From NCBI RefSeq assembly GCF_000633635.1, contig NZ_AYPQ01000001.1, positions 530,820-594,819 of the forward strand: a stretch of DNA of 64,000 bases. The letters run 5' to 3'. Positions 49,040 through 58,399 of this stretch are shown piece by piece. Position numbers and translations under genes: made by a program. Each line of letters opens with the position of its first letter. The stretch's first letter is position 1. The notes under the pieces were generated by a model. It saw nothing but the letters and a program-made list of their open reading frames with translations, did no database searches and was not told the origin of the DNA. The DNA is from Enterococcus crotali. GTDB taxonomy: Bacteria > Bacillota > Bacilli > Lactobacillales > Enterococcaceae.

Positions 49040-51370
49040 ATAAAAAAGAAAAAAAGAAACGTTGTTATTTTTTCGGGTCTTGTTTTAGTTATAGTTTTAT
49101 TGGGTGCTTTCCTTCAAACGAAAAACAGTTCTCAGTTAAAAGCGGCAGAGCCAGAAGAAGCTGTACAAGAGAATATATTAAAGCCGGATCAATGGGGAGC
49201 CTATTATCATACAGGTGGAAGTGTAAACTATGCTGGGTTCAATTTCGATGAGGTATTGAGATCTATTAGATATTCTGGCTATGGACGTGCAACGAAGGAT
49301 TTGGTGTATATCCAAAGAAGCGGCTCGTCAGATACTATTCTTGCAAACGAGCCGATGTATGCGACACAAAGTTTTACTCTAGATCCCAAAAGATATTATG
49401 AATTTCGAGCAGGACTTGGTTCCTCTTGGTCATCGTCTTCAGCAGGTGGTGGTATCACTAGCTATATATTCTTTAGAAAAAAAGATGGAACTCTTGCTAA
49501 AAGTACTGAATTCAGAATGAATAATCAAGGAGCAAATCCTAAAAACATTAGAGTCAATTTTTTAGCTAGCACGATCAATGAAATTAGTTTGCGAGTGGAT
49601 CAGTATGCCAATGTTTCATCTCGGTTTTGGGGCGGGATTCAATTAAATAATCCAATGCTTGTAGATATCACAGATCAAGTCCTTAACATTAGTCCTGAAA
49701 TTGATGCGTTATTTACAAATGAAACTCGAACACAGCTTAAATTAAGTGTTACTCAAAAAGAAATCGATCAACTAAAAGAAAGACTTACTAGCTATAAAGG
49801 GTTATTGGAAGCTACTCTCATGACAACCTTAGAGGGGAATCTAAAAAAAGCTCAAGATCTAATGAATGCTGTAGTACTTGATTTAGTAGTAGAAGATTTA
49901 GTGAATGACCCAGATGATGAGCATAACCGCTCGATTATCGGTGTTACTCATCCCAATGCGTTTTTACAGTTTTCAGGACATTCGGCAATTCCAGACGGTG
50001 AATTAAGCTCAGGTGTTGCATCAGATACACGTAACTATCAAATTCGCGCCGCAGCCGATGGTACGTTTACTTACACCTTGCCGGAAAATAAGACGTTCGC
50101 ATTTGGTGAAGAAATCAAAATCATTAGTTCGTTACATGGCAAAGAAGATATAAAAATCAAAACAGTCTTAGATACCATTGCGCCAGAGCAGCCAACTTTA
50201 AATCGGTTGAAGGATATAGCAGATTCAATGAGTGGTACTGCGGAGGCTAAAACAAGTGTTCACATTTATGATGCTGCCAATGATCAATTGTTTTTAGAAG
50301 GGAAGTCAGATGATGACGGTAAGTTTACGTTCTTGCTTCCAACTGAAAAACGACCGCTGCGACCGTATAAAAAATACTATGCTACAGCGACTGATGTTTC
50401 TGGAAATGTCAGTCAAAAATCAGACCTACAAGAGGTAAGTGATACACAAGCACCAAAAGCGGAACCAGTTACTCAATACTTAACTTTAGGTGAGCGACTA
50501 CCTGATCTTGCTACATTGTATAAGAATTTATCCGACAATGCTGGAGCTGCTGGGATCAACATTTCATTAACAAAGGAACCTTATCTTTCAAAAGTAGGCT
50601 TTACCACAGTAGAGATCACTTTTGCAGATAAAGCAGAAAACCAGACGGTCATTACCGTTCCTATTTTTATTAAAGATGAGACGATCATTGAAGATGGAAA
50701 ACATATGCTATTTGCTAAGGACTTTTCTGCTTTAACGATTGATTTACCTACAGATCCTGAAAAACGTAAAGACTTCTTATTAAAAAATAGTCAAGCTGGT
50801 GTGTGGGATCTAGTAACAGGGGAAAGTAAAGAAACAGAGCTGATTTTTGATGACAGTAATCTAAAACGACAGCCTGGAACCTATGAAGTGGGCGTTCGTT
50901 TTGGAAATCTATACAAACCATTTAAGATCACACTGCTTCCTGGTAGCTTGTCTTTTGAAAAAGTAGCGGAAGAAATTTCTTATGGGACACCAATGATTCG
51001 TTCTAAAGAGCAAACGATAGCGCCAGAAACAAAGATTGAGTTTCTAATCAATGATTCTCGATTTATCACGCAGCAATGGCGCTTGATGGCGCAATTGAAA
51101 AAGCCTTTACAGCTTAAAAATGGCGAGAAAACTGCCAGCAATCTATTCTTCTCTAAACAGAATGAGCTGGGCGAGTGGATCAAAGAACCGTTAACTGATC
51201 AAATGACAACAGAATTATATAGTCATAAAGATGCCAAAAACGGGACATTTTCTGTCAACTTTGATAATGCGGACGATCAAGCTATCCTTTTAGATGTATT
51301 ACCAGGAAGTATACGATCGGATGAAAACTATGAAACAGAAATTGTTTTAACACTGGAAGATGGCCCTTAA
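49040..51370 (+). CDS. Large secreted WxL-like protein with Ig-like domains, apparent ATA start
   Basis: 776 residues if initiation is at ATA 49040. The frame starts (I/M)KKKKRNVVIFSGLVLVIVLL, an ordinary signal peptide, with GAGGTG six bases before the ATA. No ATG, GTG or TTG lies in frame until TTG 49100, inside the hydrophobic core. After an N-terminal beta-rich domain (to about 200) come Ig-like modules (DTIAPEQPTL..., DTQAPKAEPV...) and a C-terminal WxL-type domain with QQWRLMAQL and ETEIVLTLEDGP; the second Trp is replaced. It is probably wall-bound without LPXTG. It lies 4 kb from the main WxL operon. Confidence 0.8.
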   Translation: MKKKKRNVVIFSGLVLVIVLLGAFLQTKNSSQLKAAEPEEAVQENILKPDQWGAYYHTGGSVNYAGFNFDEVLRSIRYSGYGRATKDLVYIQRSGSSDTILANEPMYATQSFTLDPKRYYEFRAGLGSSWSSSSAGGGITSYIFFRKKDGTLAKSTEFRMNNQGANPKNIRVNFLASTINEISLRVDQYANVSSRFWGGIQLNNPMLVDITDQVLNISPEIDALFTNETRTQLKLSVTQKEIDQLKERLTSYKGLLEATLMTTLEGNLKKAQDLMNAVVLDLVVEDLVNDPDDEHNRSIIGVTHPNAFLQFSGHSAIPDGELSSGVASDTRNYQIRAAADGTFTYTLPENKTFAFGEEIKIISSLHGKEDIKIKTVLDTIAPEQPTLNRLKDIADSMSGTAEAKTSVHIYDAANDQLFLEGKSDDDGKFTFLLPTEKRPLRPYKKYYATATDVSGNVSQKSDLQEVSDTQAPKAEPVTQYLTLGERLPDLATLYKNLSDNAGAAGINISLTKEPYLSKVGFTTVEITFADKAENQTVITVPIFIKDETIIEDGKHMLFAKDFSALTIDLPTDPEKRKDFLLKNSQAGVWDLVTGESKETELIFDDSNLKRQPGTYEVGVRFGNLYKPFKITLLPGSLSFEKVAEEISYGTPMIRSKEQTIAPETKIEFLINDSRFITQQWRLMAQLKKPLQLKNGEKTASNLFFSKQNELGEWIKEPLTDQMTTELYSHKDAKNGTFSVNFDNADDQAILLDVLPGSIRSDENYETEIVLTLEDGP

Positions 51371-51386
51371 TAAACTAAATGGACAT

Positions 51387-51425
51387 AGACATGACCCTTA
51401 CAAAAAGAGGGTCATGTCTTATTTT
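51387..51425 (+). terminator. Terminator after the large WxL-like gene
   Basis: AGACATGACCCT (51387-51398) pairs with AGGGTCATGTCT (51408-51419) then TATTTTTCTT. Confidence 0.9.
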
Positions 51426-51600
51426 TCTTAAAAGAAGTCTACTATATAATGATTTGGTATAGCTCACATGTAAAGATCTTTTTATTCTTCTAAGGAAATA
51501 ACTAGATAATTGGTACAGACAGCCATAATTTACTTGAAAAATACTTGAAAAAAACGTAAAGTAGATACTGTAGTAAGTTTTATTTCAAGGAGGAGAAGGA

Positions 51601-52950
51601 ATGTCACATATTAAATTTGATTATTCTAATTTAACACCGTTTATTGCTGATCATGAATTGGACTACATGCAAGCACAAGTAACAGCAGTAGACAAAGCAC
51701 TAAGAGAAGGAACTGGAGCTGGAAGTGATTTTACTGGTTGGATCGATCTACCAGAAAATTATGATAAAGATGAATTCGCCCGCATCAAAAAATCGGCTGA
51801 AAAAATTCAATCTGATTCTGAAGTTTTAGTTGTTATTGGTATTGGTGGTTCTTATTTAGGTGCAAGAGCAGCGATTGAATTTTTACATCATTCATTTAAT
51901 AATTTATTACCAACAGATGAAAGAAAAGCACCACAGGTTTTCTTTGCTGGAAACAGTATCAGTTCAACTTATTTAGCTGATTTGATCAATGTTATTGGTG
52001 ATCGTGACTTCTCAGTAAATGTGATTTCTAAATCTGGTACAACAACAGAGCCTGCAATCGCATTTAGAGTATTTAAAGAATTATTGATCAAAAAATATGG
52101 TAAAGAAGAAGCAAACAAACGTATTTATGCAACAACTGACCGCGCAAAAGGTGCTGTTAAGGTTGAGGCTGATGCTGAGGGTTGGGAAACGTTTGTAATT
52201 CCTGATGATGTTGGTGGACGTTTCACTGTGTTGACTCCAGTTGGTTTATTACCGATCGCAGTTAGCGGTGGCGACATCGATGCCATGATGACAGGTGCTA
52301 ATGATGCTCGTAAGGAGTATGCAGCAACGACTGATTTAAGTAAAAATGAAGCATATCAATATGCAGCATTAAGAAATATTTTATACCGTAAAGGTAAAAC
52401 AACAGAAATGTTGATCAACTATGAGCCAGGAATGCATTACTTCTCTGAATGGTGGAAACAATTATTCGGTGAGTCAGAAGGAAAAGATCAAAAAGGTATT
52501 TTCCCAGCAGCGGCTGATTTTTCTACGGACTTACATTCAATGGGGCAATATGTTCAAGACGGTATGCGTAACTTATTTGAAACAGTTGTTAAAGTGGATA
52601 CGCCTCGTCATGTTGTGTCTATCCCTGAATTAGAAGAAGATTTAGACGGTTTAGGCTATTTACAAGGAAAAGAAATTGACTTTGTTAATACAAAAGCGTT
52701 TGAAGGTACGTTATTAGCCCATACAGATGGCGGCGTACCAAATATGATCGTTAAAATTCCTGCAATGGATGCTTATTCATTAGGTTATGTGATGTACTTC
52801 TTTGAAATAGCTGTTGGAATTTCCGGTTACTTGAATGGCGTAAATCCATTTGACCAAGAAGGTGTTGAAGCGTATAAGAAAAATATGTTCGCTCTACTTG
52901 GCAAACCAGGTTTTGAAGACTTAGCAAAAGAATTGAATGCACGTCTATAA
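51601..52950 (+). CDS. pgi: Glucose-6-phosphate isomerase
   Basis: 449 residues, the Firmicute length. It interconverts glucose 6-phosphate and fructose 6-phosphate in glycolysis. Motifs: [57 protein letters not shown] and [20 protein letters not shown] lies before the ATG. Monocistronic, between two terminators. Highly biased codon use fits an abundant enzyme. Confidence 0.98.
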   Translation: MSHIKFDYSNLTPFIADHELDYMQAQVTAVDKALREGTGAGSDFTGWIDLPENYDKDEFARIKKSAEKIQSDSEVLVVIGIGGSYLGARAAIEFLHHSFNNLLPTDERKAPQVFFAGNSISSTYLADLINVIGDRDFSVNVISKSGTTTEPAIAFRVFKELLIKKYGKEEANKRIYATTDRAKGAVKVEADAEGWETFVIPDDVGGRFTVLTPVGLLPIAVSGGDIDAMMTGANDARKEYAATTDLSKNEAYQYAALRNILYRKGKTTEMLINYEPGMHYFSEWWKQLFGESEGKDQKGIFPAAADFSTDLHSMGQYVQDGMRNLFETVVKVDTPRHVVSIPELEEDLDGLGYLQGKEIDFVNTKAFEGTLLAHTDGGVPNMIVKIPAMDAYSLGYVMYFFEIAVGISGYLNGVNPFDQEGVEAYKKNMFALLGKPGFEDLAKELNARL

Positions 52951-53067
52951 TATCCTTTTATTTCACAGCTTTGACGGTTGGACAGAAGCACTGAACTAGG
53001 TAATGTGCAGCCTGATTGCTTGAGGAATAAATGATATTAAAGGTGAAATTGGGTACTCTATACTATA

Positions 53068-53105
53068 AAAATGGTGCAAACTCACTAGTGAGTTTGCACC
53101 ATTTT
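53068..53105. terminator. Bidirectional terminator between pgi and a small membrane gene
   Basis: A perfect 38-base palindrome centred on CTCACTAGTGAG, with A-run and T-run at its ends (AAAATGGTGC...GCACCATTTT). Confidence 0.92.
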
Positions 53106-53107
53106 GC

Positions 53108-53449
53108 TTATTTGAAGTCATCATCTTTTGGATAAGGAAGAACATGCAATGAGTAATCGTCCTCAACAGATTCCTCGGAATTTGCGTTTTGGTAATAATG
53201 CCCTTCCGTGTCAAATTCCTGTCTAAAATCGTTATGATAATTCGGGTCATTCTGATTTAAGTCATTCGATTGGTTTGTCATCATATCATTGTTCTGAGCT
53301 AACCGTTCTTTAGCAGCTTTTTCCCCTTGAAGAATATTTTTATGGCGTGACTTTTTATTTCCTCCTGTAAAGGTCAAATAAATAATCAACGCAATCATAA
53401 TAATTGTTACTATAATCAAACCAATAAACATGCCAAATGAGATAAACAT
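53108..53449 (-). CDS. Small membrane protein with acidic, disordered C-terminus
   Basis: 113 residues. One N-terminal membrane helix (FIGLIIVTIIMIALIIYLTF, about 8-27), a basic patch (GGNKKSRHKN), then a low-complexity Asn/Asp/Glu/Gln tail (NDLNQNDPNYHNDF, EESVEDDYSLH). No family recognised. AGGAGG precedes the ATG by about eight bases. It is monocistronic. Confidence 0.7.
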   Translation of the reverse strand: MFISFGMFIGLIIVTIIMIALIIYLTFTGGNKKSRHKNILQGEKAAKERLAQNNDMMTNQSNDLNQNDPNYHNDFRQEFDTEGHYYQNANSEESVEDDYSLHVLPYPKDDDFK

Positions 53450-53594
53450 GATGGTGTTCCTCCTTTTTAATCCTATTCTTCTTCAGTTTATCAAATGTTG
53501 CGTATACAGTCATCTATTTTTCTTGTATATTAGTAATTAAGTTTGAAATTAATCAAAATCAAACGGTTTTTTAGGGAAAAATGGAGGGAAATGT

Positions 53595-54332
53595 ATGAAT
53601 ACATTGGACGCAATGAACTATTTGAAAGAAAAACAGTGGATTGACTTAAGTCATGCGATTCATGAGCAGATTCCACGCTTTAGTGCATTTAATGGATCAC
53701 AGGAAAAAACATTATTTAACATCAAAGAAGACGGCTTTTTTGCAAAAGAGTACACATTTCCAACGCAATATAGTACGCACATCGATGCGCCAATTCATTT
53801 TGCGCAAGGAAAACGTTATCTACATGATTTAGCATTAAAAGAGCTGGTTTTACCACTATATGTTATCCATAAGGAAAAAGAAGTTAAAGAAAATCATGAC
53901 TATTGCGTGTCACTCCAAGATATTTTAGATTTTGAGGCAACGTTTGGCATACTTCCTGAAGATGCCTTTGTGGCTTTTGCAAGCGGTTGGTCGAATCGCT
54001 GGGAGTCTACGAAAGAATATTATAATGTTGATTCAGAGGGGAATGCTCATACACCAGGGTGGAGCTTGGAAGCTTTGAAGTATCTTAGTGAAGTACGCAA
54101 TGTTACAGCAATTGGTCACGAGACGCTAGACACGGACTGTGCGGTGGATTTTAGAAAAAATAATGGCTTACTGGCTGAATATTATTGGTTAAAGCAAAAT
54201 AAATATCAAGTTGAAGTGATGTGTAATTTAGAACAGGTTCCATCGATTGGTAGTGTTATTCTAACCAGTTTTCCAAATGTCATGAATGCACCAGGATTTC
54301 CTGTTCGTTCATTTGCAATATTACCGGATTAA
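53595..54332 (+). CDS. Cyclase family protein (kynurenine formamidase-like)
   Basis: 245 residues. The metal-binding motif of the cyclase/formamidase family is STHIDAPIHFA (about 56-66), preceded by WIDLSHAIHEQIPRF and followed by the HETLDTDCAVDF and LPEDAFVAFASGWSNRW segments. Members hydrolyse formamides or act in ring closure; the substrate here cannot be inferred, and no tryptophan catabolic gene is adjacent. GGAGGG lies eight bases before the ATG. The next genes on the strand are the lut cluster, 234 bases on. Confidence 0.85.
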   Translation: MNTLDAMNYLKEKQWIDLSHAIHEQIPRFSAFNGSQEKTLFNIKEDGFFAKEYTFPTQYSTHIDAPIHFAQGKRYLHDLALKELVLPLYVIHKEKEVKENHDYCVSLQDILDFEATFGILPEDAFVAFASGWSNRWESTKEYYNVDSEGNAHTPGWSLEALKYLSEVRNVTAIGHETLDTDCAVDFRKNNGLLAEYYWLKQNKYQVEVMCNLEQVPSIGSVILTSFPNVMNAPGFPVRSFAILPD

Positions 54333-54402
54333 ATAAGAGTATGCGAAAAAGCATATAGAAATTGATTGCTAATCAGTCTTATCATTGCTAAAATTATTGT
54401 TG

Positions 54403-54418
54403 TGTAATAATTATTACA
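54403..54418 (+). promoter_or_regulatory. Palindromic operator candidate upstream of lutA
   Basis: TGTAATAATTATTACA is a perfect 16-base inverted repeat about 150 bases before lutA, in a gap (54333-54566) without genes. The size and position fit a GntR- or Crp-type regulator; which one is not known. Confidence 0.5.
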
Positions 54419-54566
54419 AAATGATTTTGATTCTAAGTTGTATGATAACGGGACTAGTGATCGTTTTTTACTCTGGTAAAAGCGAATGTATATGCCAATG
54501 TTATTTTTGACTATATAGATAACTGATTTGTCCTTTTCGTACAACTTTACGAGGAGGGCATTTTTT

Positions 54567-55328
54567 TTGAAAGTCAGTATTTTTTCTACATGTGTTGTTG
54601 ATTTATTATTTCCAAATGTGGGACAGGCGATGGTTGAAGTTTTGGAGCGTCTAGGCTGTGAAACGTCGTTACCGGATAAGCAAACCTGTTGTGGTCAACC
54701 GACTTATAATAGCGGTTATGTTGAAGAAAGTTATGCTACATTAAAAAATCAAATCGATTGCTTTGAGGATGCAGAATACGTTGTTGGACCAGCGGGTTCT
54801 TGTGTCGGGATGTTAAGAGAGTATCGGCATTTCTTAAAAGATGATCCTATCTATGGACCGAAGGCCGAAGCGTTAGCGGCAAAATCGTTTGAATTTAGTC
54901 AGTTTCTGTATCGTGTGCTAGGGGTAACAGATGTTGGTGCTACGTTAAGTGCTAAAGCAACCTATCATCGTTCATGTCACATGACGAGGATTTTGAAAGA
55001 ACGAGAAGCGCCGTTTATTCTATTAGATCATGTTGAAGGACTAGAGATGGTGCCATTAAATCATATCGAAAACTGTTGCGGATTTGGCGGAACATTTTCA
55101 GTAAAAATGCCGGAAATATCTGAACAAATGGTTACAGAAAAAATGAATGATGTGATTGATACTGGGGCAGAGATTTTGATCAGCGCAGATATGGGCTGTT
55201 TGATGAATATTGGCGGTAAATTCAATCGAGATGGTAAACCAATCAAAATTATGCACATTGCAGAAGTGCTAAATCAACAAGTGAATAATGAACGCATCGA
55301 CCAACCAAAATGGATGACAGTTATTTAG
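54567..55328 (+). CDS. lutA: LutA-type Fe-S oxidoreductase (lactate utilisation)
   Basis: 253 residues from TTG 54567, with GAGGAGGG at eight bases. Two CCG-type cysteine motifs are seen: KQTCCGQPTYNSGY (about 39-52) and NCCGFGGTFSVKMPEIS (about 170-186). The protein is a subunit of the LutABC iron-sulfur complex that oxidises L-lactate to pyruvate in B. subtilis. The longer ORF from 54528 has no ribosome site. It is followed by lutB after 11 bases. Confidence 0.9.
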   Translation: MKVSIFSTCVVDLLFPNVGQAMVEVLERLGCETSLPDKQTCCGQPTYNSGYVEESYATLKNQIDCFEDAEYVVGPAGSCVGMLREYRHFLKDDPIYGPKAEALAAKSFEFSQFLYRVLGVTDVGATLSAKATYHRSCHMTRILKEREAPFILLDHVEGLEMVPLNHIENCCGFGGTFSVKMPEISEQMVTEKMNDVIDTGAEILISADMGCLMNIGGKFNRDGKPIKIMHIAEVLNQQVNNERIDQPKWMTVI

Positions 55329-55339
55329 GGGGAAAAATT

Positions 55340-56812
55340 GTGGGATTAACAACTAGCTCAAAAACATTCAAGGAACGATTAGAAGATAGTAAGAAAGATG
55401 TTTTCATGCAAAAAGCTGTGGCTAAAGCGCAAGATGATCAATGGGTAAAACGTGAAGGTGCTAGAGAAGAGCTTGGTCATTGGGAACAGTGGCGTGAATT
55501 AGGTGAACAAATTAGACAGCATACTATCTCTTACTTACCAGACTATCTAGAACAGTTTAGTGATAAGGTTGCTGAACAAGGAGGAAAAGTCTTTTTTGCT
55601 CAAACCGCAGAAGAAGCAACTGAATATGTAAAACAAGTCGTTTTAGCAAAAAATGCCAAGAAAGTCGTTAAATCAAAATCAATGGTGACCACAGAAGTCG
55701 ATATTGACCCAATGTTATTGGCATTAAACGGCGTGAGTGTTATGGAAACAGATTTAGCTGAATTTATTTTACAGATGGATGATTGGGATGAGCCTTCTCA
55801 TATCGTTTTCCCTAGTATTCATAAAAATCGAGAACAAATTCGTCAAGTATTTGAGGAAAAACTTGGTTATAAGGGAGATAACGATCCTGTTAATTTAGCA
55901 AGATGTGCCAGAGAGGTTATGCGAAAATTTTTCTTAGAAGCAGAAGTTGGCATTACAGGTTGTAACTTTGCGATTGCTGACAGTGGTATGATCAATTTAA
56001 ATACGAACGAAGGCAACGCAGATTTAACAATCAGTATTCCAAAAACACAAATTGTTTTAATGGGAATGGAGCGCATTGTCCCCAGCATGAAGGAAGCAGA
56101 AGTATTAGACAATCTATTGGCACGAAGCGCAGTAGGGCAGAGTCTAACGACTTATGTGACGTTTGCTGGAATCAAACATGAAGACGAGTCTGACGGACCA
56201 GAAGAGTTTCATGTTGTAATCTTAGATAATGGACGTTCTAATGCATTAGGAACGGCTTTTGAACCTGTATTGCAGTGTATTCGTTGTGGTTCTTGCCTAA
56301 ATGTATGTCCAGTTTATCGTCATATCGGTGGTCACGGTTATGGTTCTATATATCCTGGACCAATTGGTGCTGTTTTATCTCCTGTTTTAGGTGGATATAA
56401 ACAATTTGGAGAGCTACCATATGCTTCTAGTCTTTGCGGAGCGTGCACGGATACTTGTCCAGTGAAAATACCGTTACATGAGCTGTTGATCGAACATCGA
56501 AGAGTGATGACAGACGAATTGAAGATGCAGCATGGGTTTGATGATTTCCAAATGAGAGTTGTAGGCAAAGCAACTGCTACTCCTAGTTTATTTAAAATGG
56601 CTATGAAAGTTGATCATGCAGGCTTAGCACCGTTAAGTAAGAAAAAAGAGATTACAGTAGATAATATGTTTCAATATGGTGGCTATGTAGCAAAAGGGCC
56701 TGGTCTTGTTAAAGGTTGGACTGATGTGAGAGATCTGCCGCGTCCGCCAAAAAATTCTGAGAATTTTAGAAGTTGGTATAAAAAGCATAAAGCGGGTGAA
56801 GAAAATGACTGA
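55340..56812 (+). CDS. lutB: LutB-type iron-sulfur protein
   Basis: 490 residues from GTG 55340 (AGGGGGA upstream). It has an N-terminal LUD domain (KKVVKSKSMVTTEVDIDPML, NLARCAREVMRKFF) and two [4Fe-4S] motifs, CIRCGSCLNVCP (about 313-324) and CGACTDTCPVKIP (about 370-382). Electron-transfer subunit of the lactate oxidation complex. The 3' end overlaps lutC by eight bases, which couples their translation. Confidence 0.93.
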   Translation: MGLTTSSKTFKERLEDSKKDVFMQKAVAKAQDDQWVKREGAREELGHWEQWRELGEQIRQHTISYLPDYLEQFSDKVAEQGGKVFFAQTAEEATEYVKQVVLAKNAKKVVKSKSMVTTEVDIDPMLLALNGVSVMETDLAEFILQMDDWDEPSHIVFPSIHKNREQIRQVFEEKLGYKGDNDPVNLARCAREVMRKFFLEAEVGITGCNFAIADSGMINLNTNEGNADLTISIPKTQIVLMGMERIVPSMKEAEVLDNLLARSAVGQSLTTYVTFAGIKHEDESDGPEEFHVVILDNGRSNALGTAFEPVLQCIRCGSCLNVCPVYRHIGGHGYGSIYPGPIGAVLSPVLGGYKQFGELPYASSLCGACTDTCPVKIPLHELLIEHRRVMTDELKMQHGFDDFQMRVVGKATATPSLFKMAMKVDHAGLAPLSKKKEITVDNMFQYGGYVAKGPGLVKGWTDVRDLPRPPKNSENFRSWYKKHKAGEEND

Positions 56813-57536
56813 TGGCAATATTCAAAATAGAGCGGCTTTTTTAAATAATTTAACAACAAAATTAGGTACAGAACGACAAAGTGTCACAGATTATCCCTTT
56901 CATCCAATCAATGATTTGCCTGAAACAACACTCGCAGATAAATCATCGGAAGAATTGTTAGAAATCGCTAAAAAGCGCGTAGAAAAAATCAATACTAAAC
57001 TGATAGAGACAACTAAAGCTCAACTAGAAGATACAATCAATCAGCTAATCATAGATTTTGGTCAAGGGGAAATTTTGTTGCCTATCGATGAGCGCTTTTC
57101 AACATACGGATTAGAAAAATTTACTCAAAAACAAGGTAGAGAAGAGAATGATAAACAATTAATGTTTTGGCAAGAAGGCTCAGAACACAGAGAAGTGAAT
57201 ATAGCAAATGCACAACGGGCTAATATTGCCATAGCATTCGCTGAATTTTTATTGGCAGAATCGGGATCAGTGGTGGTTGAAACAAACGCTGGTCAAGGCC
57301 GCTCGTTACATTTCTTGCCACAACACTATATTTCCATTATCCCAATGAGCAAAATCGTCCCACGCTCTACACAAGCAGCAGCCTATTACGCAGAGAAACA
57401 AGCGAATGGTGAAAAAGTTGGCTCAGCGATCCATTTCATTTCTGGACCGTCTAATTCAGGAGACATTGAAATGCAATTGGTAGTGGGACTCCATGGGCCG
57501 TTAGCTGTATATTATGTTGTCGTAAAAGATATGTAG
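56805..57536 (+). CDS. lutC: LutC-type LUD domain protein
   Basis: 243 residues. The LUD domain includes AFAEFLLAESGSVVVETNAGQGR and the C-terminal signature HFISGPSNSGDIEMQLVVGLHGP. ATG 56805 overlaps lutB; the in-frame ATG at 56796 adds three residues and is less well placed. Completes the lutABC set. No lactate permease is visible in the window. Confidence 0.92.
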   Translation: MTDGNIQNRAAFLNNLTTKLGTERQSVTDYPFHPINDLPETTLADKSSEELLEIAKKRVEKINTKLIETTKAQLEDTINQLIIDFGQGEILLPIDERFSTYGLEKFTQKQGREENDKQLMFWQEGSEHREVNIANAQRANIAIAFAEFLLAESGSVVVETNAGQGRSLHFLPQHYISIIPMSKIVPRSTQAAAYYAEKQANGEKVGSAIHFISGPSNSGDIEMQLVVGLHGPLAVYYVVVKDM

Positions 57537-57544
57537 GTTAGTTT

Positions 57545-57591
57545 GAAACTGAGAGCAGCTTTTTAGCTATTCCTCTCAGTTTCAATTTTTA
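57545..57591 (+). terminator. Terminator after lutC
   Basis: GAAACTGAGAG (57545-57555) pairs with CTCTCAGTTTC (57573-57583), then AATTTTT. Confidence 0.88.
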
Positions 57592-57683
57592 GTTATATGT
57601 AACAAAAAATTGAATTAATTATTAAGAGAAGATTTAAAAGTTTCCTCAAAAAGAAAAGAATCCTGTAGGAATTTGTTTGTTTG

Positions 57684-57692
57684 TGGTAAACT
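57684..57692 (+). promoter_or_regulatory. Extended -10 promoter of lepB
   Basis: TGGTAAACT, 31 bases before the TTG start. Confidence 0.5.
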
Positions 57693-57722
57693 AGAGAAAG
57701 CAAGTTTTTGGAGGAATGAAAT

Positions 57723-58262
57723 TTGAAATCTAAAGAGTTAGTACATACAATCTTATTTTTTGTTGGTTTAGCGGCGCTATTGTTTTTATTAAGACAATTC
57801 GTGTTTACGCCAGTCGTAGTTAAAGGTCATTCTATGGACCCTACACTAGCGGATGGTGAACGAGTGATTGCATTAAAAAATACGGAAATCAAACGTTTTG
57901 ATATCGTCACATTTCCAGCACCAGATGAACCGAAAAAAAATTATATTAAACGTGTGATTGGTTTACCAGGCGATACGATTGAGTACAAAGACGATATTTT
58001 ATATATCAATGATAAAGAAGTAAAAGAGCCTTACCTTGATGAATTTAAAGCGGAAGTCACTGACGGGCTGCCGTTGACCATTGATTTTACCTTAAGCGAA
58101 GTCACTGGTGAAAAGAAAGTTCCAGAAGGCGAATATTTTGTGATGGGCGATAACCGTCGAAATTCAAAAGACGGCCGAATGATTGGATTTATCAGCAAAG
58201 ACAAAATAATGGGTGATGTGAAATTTGTTTTATGGCCATTGGATCGTTTTGGTACGATTTAA
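57723..58262 (+). CDS. lepB: Signal peptidase I
   Basis: 179 residues. One N-terminal membrane helix (about 8-24), then the S26 catalytic domain: Ser37 in GHSMDPTL and Lys76 in YIKRVIGLPGD form the dyad, and box E is MGDNRRNSKDGR. It removes signal peptides from secreted proteins, which would include the WxL proteins here. TTG start with GGAGG nine bases upstream; no ATG fits. Short, Gram-positive type. Confidence 0.95.
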   Translation: MKSKELVHTILFFVGLAALLFLLRQFVFTPVVVKGHSMDPTLADGERVIALKNTEIKRFDIVTFPAPDEPKKNYIKRVIGLPGDTIEYKDDILYINDKEVKEPYLDEFKAEVTDGLPLTIDFTLSEVTGEKKVPEGEYFVMGDNRRNSKDGRMIGFISKDKIMGDVKFVLWPLDRFGTI

Positions 58263-58290
58263 AAAGCGTTAAAGTACCCGAATAAACAGA

Positions 58291-58320
58291 AAAGTTCTCT
58301 TTTAACTAAGAGGCTTTTTT
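58291..58320 (+). terminator. Terminator after lepB
   Basis: CTCTT/AAGAG stem with T-run (GGCTTTTTTTG). The bases just before (ACCCGAATAAAC, 58276-58287) are the reverse complement of the core of family B (see rejected). Confidence 0.7.
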
Positions 58321-58399
58321 TGTTAGGAACTAAAAGCCGTTTTTAAGACCGATTTATGATAAACTAAAGTCAGGAAACATTTATAAAGGATGTGACAGA

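Noticed and set aside
49033-49251. 72-codon ORF starting GTG 49033
   Set aside because: Cys/Trp-rich out-of-frame reading of the signal peptide region of the large WxL-like gene; ribosome site touches the start codon.
58276-58287. Reverse-complement match to the core of family B after lepB
   Set aside because: Only about ten bases match and the flanking block is not conserved; may be chance.
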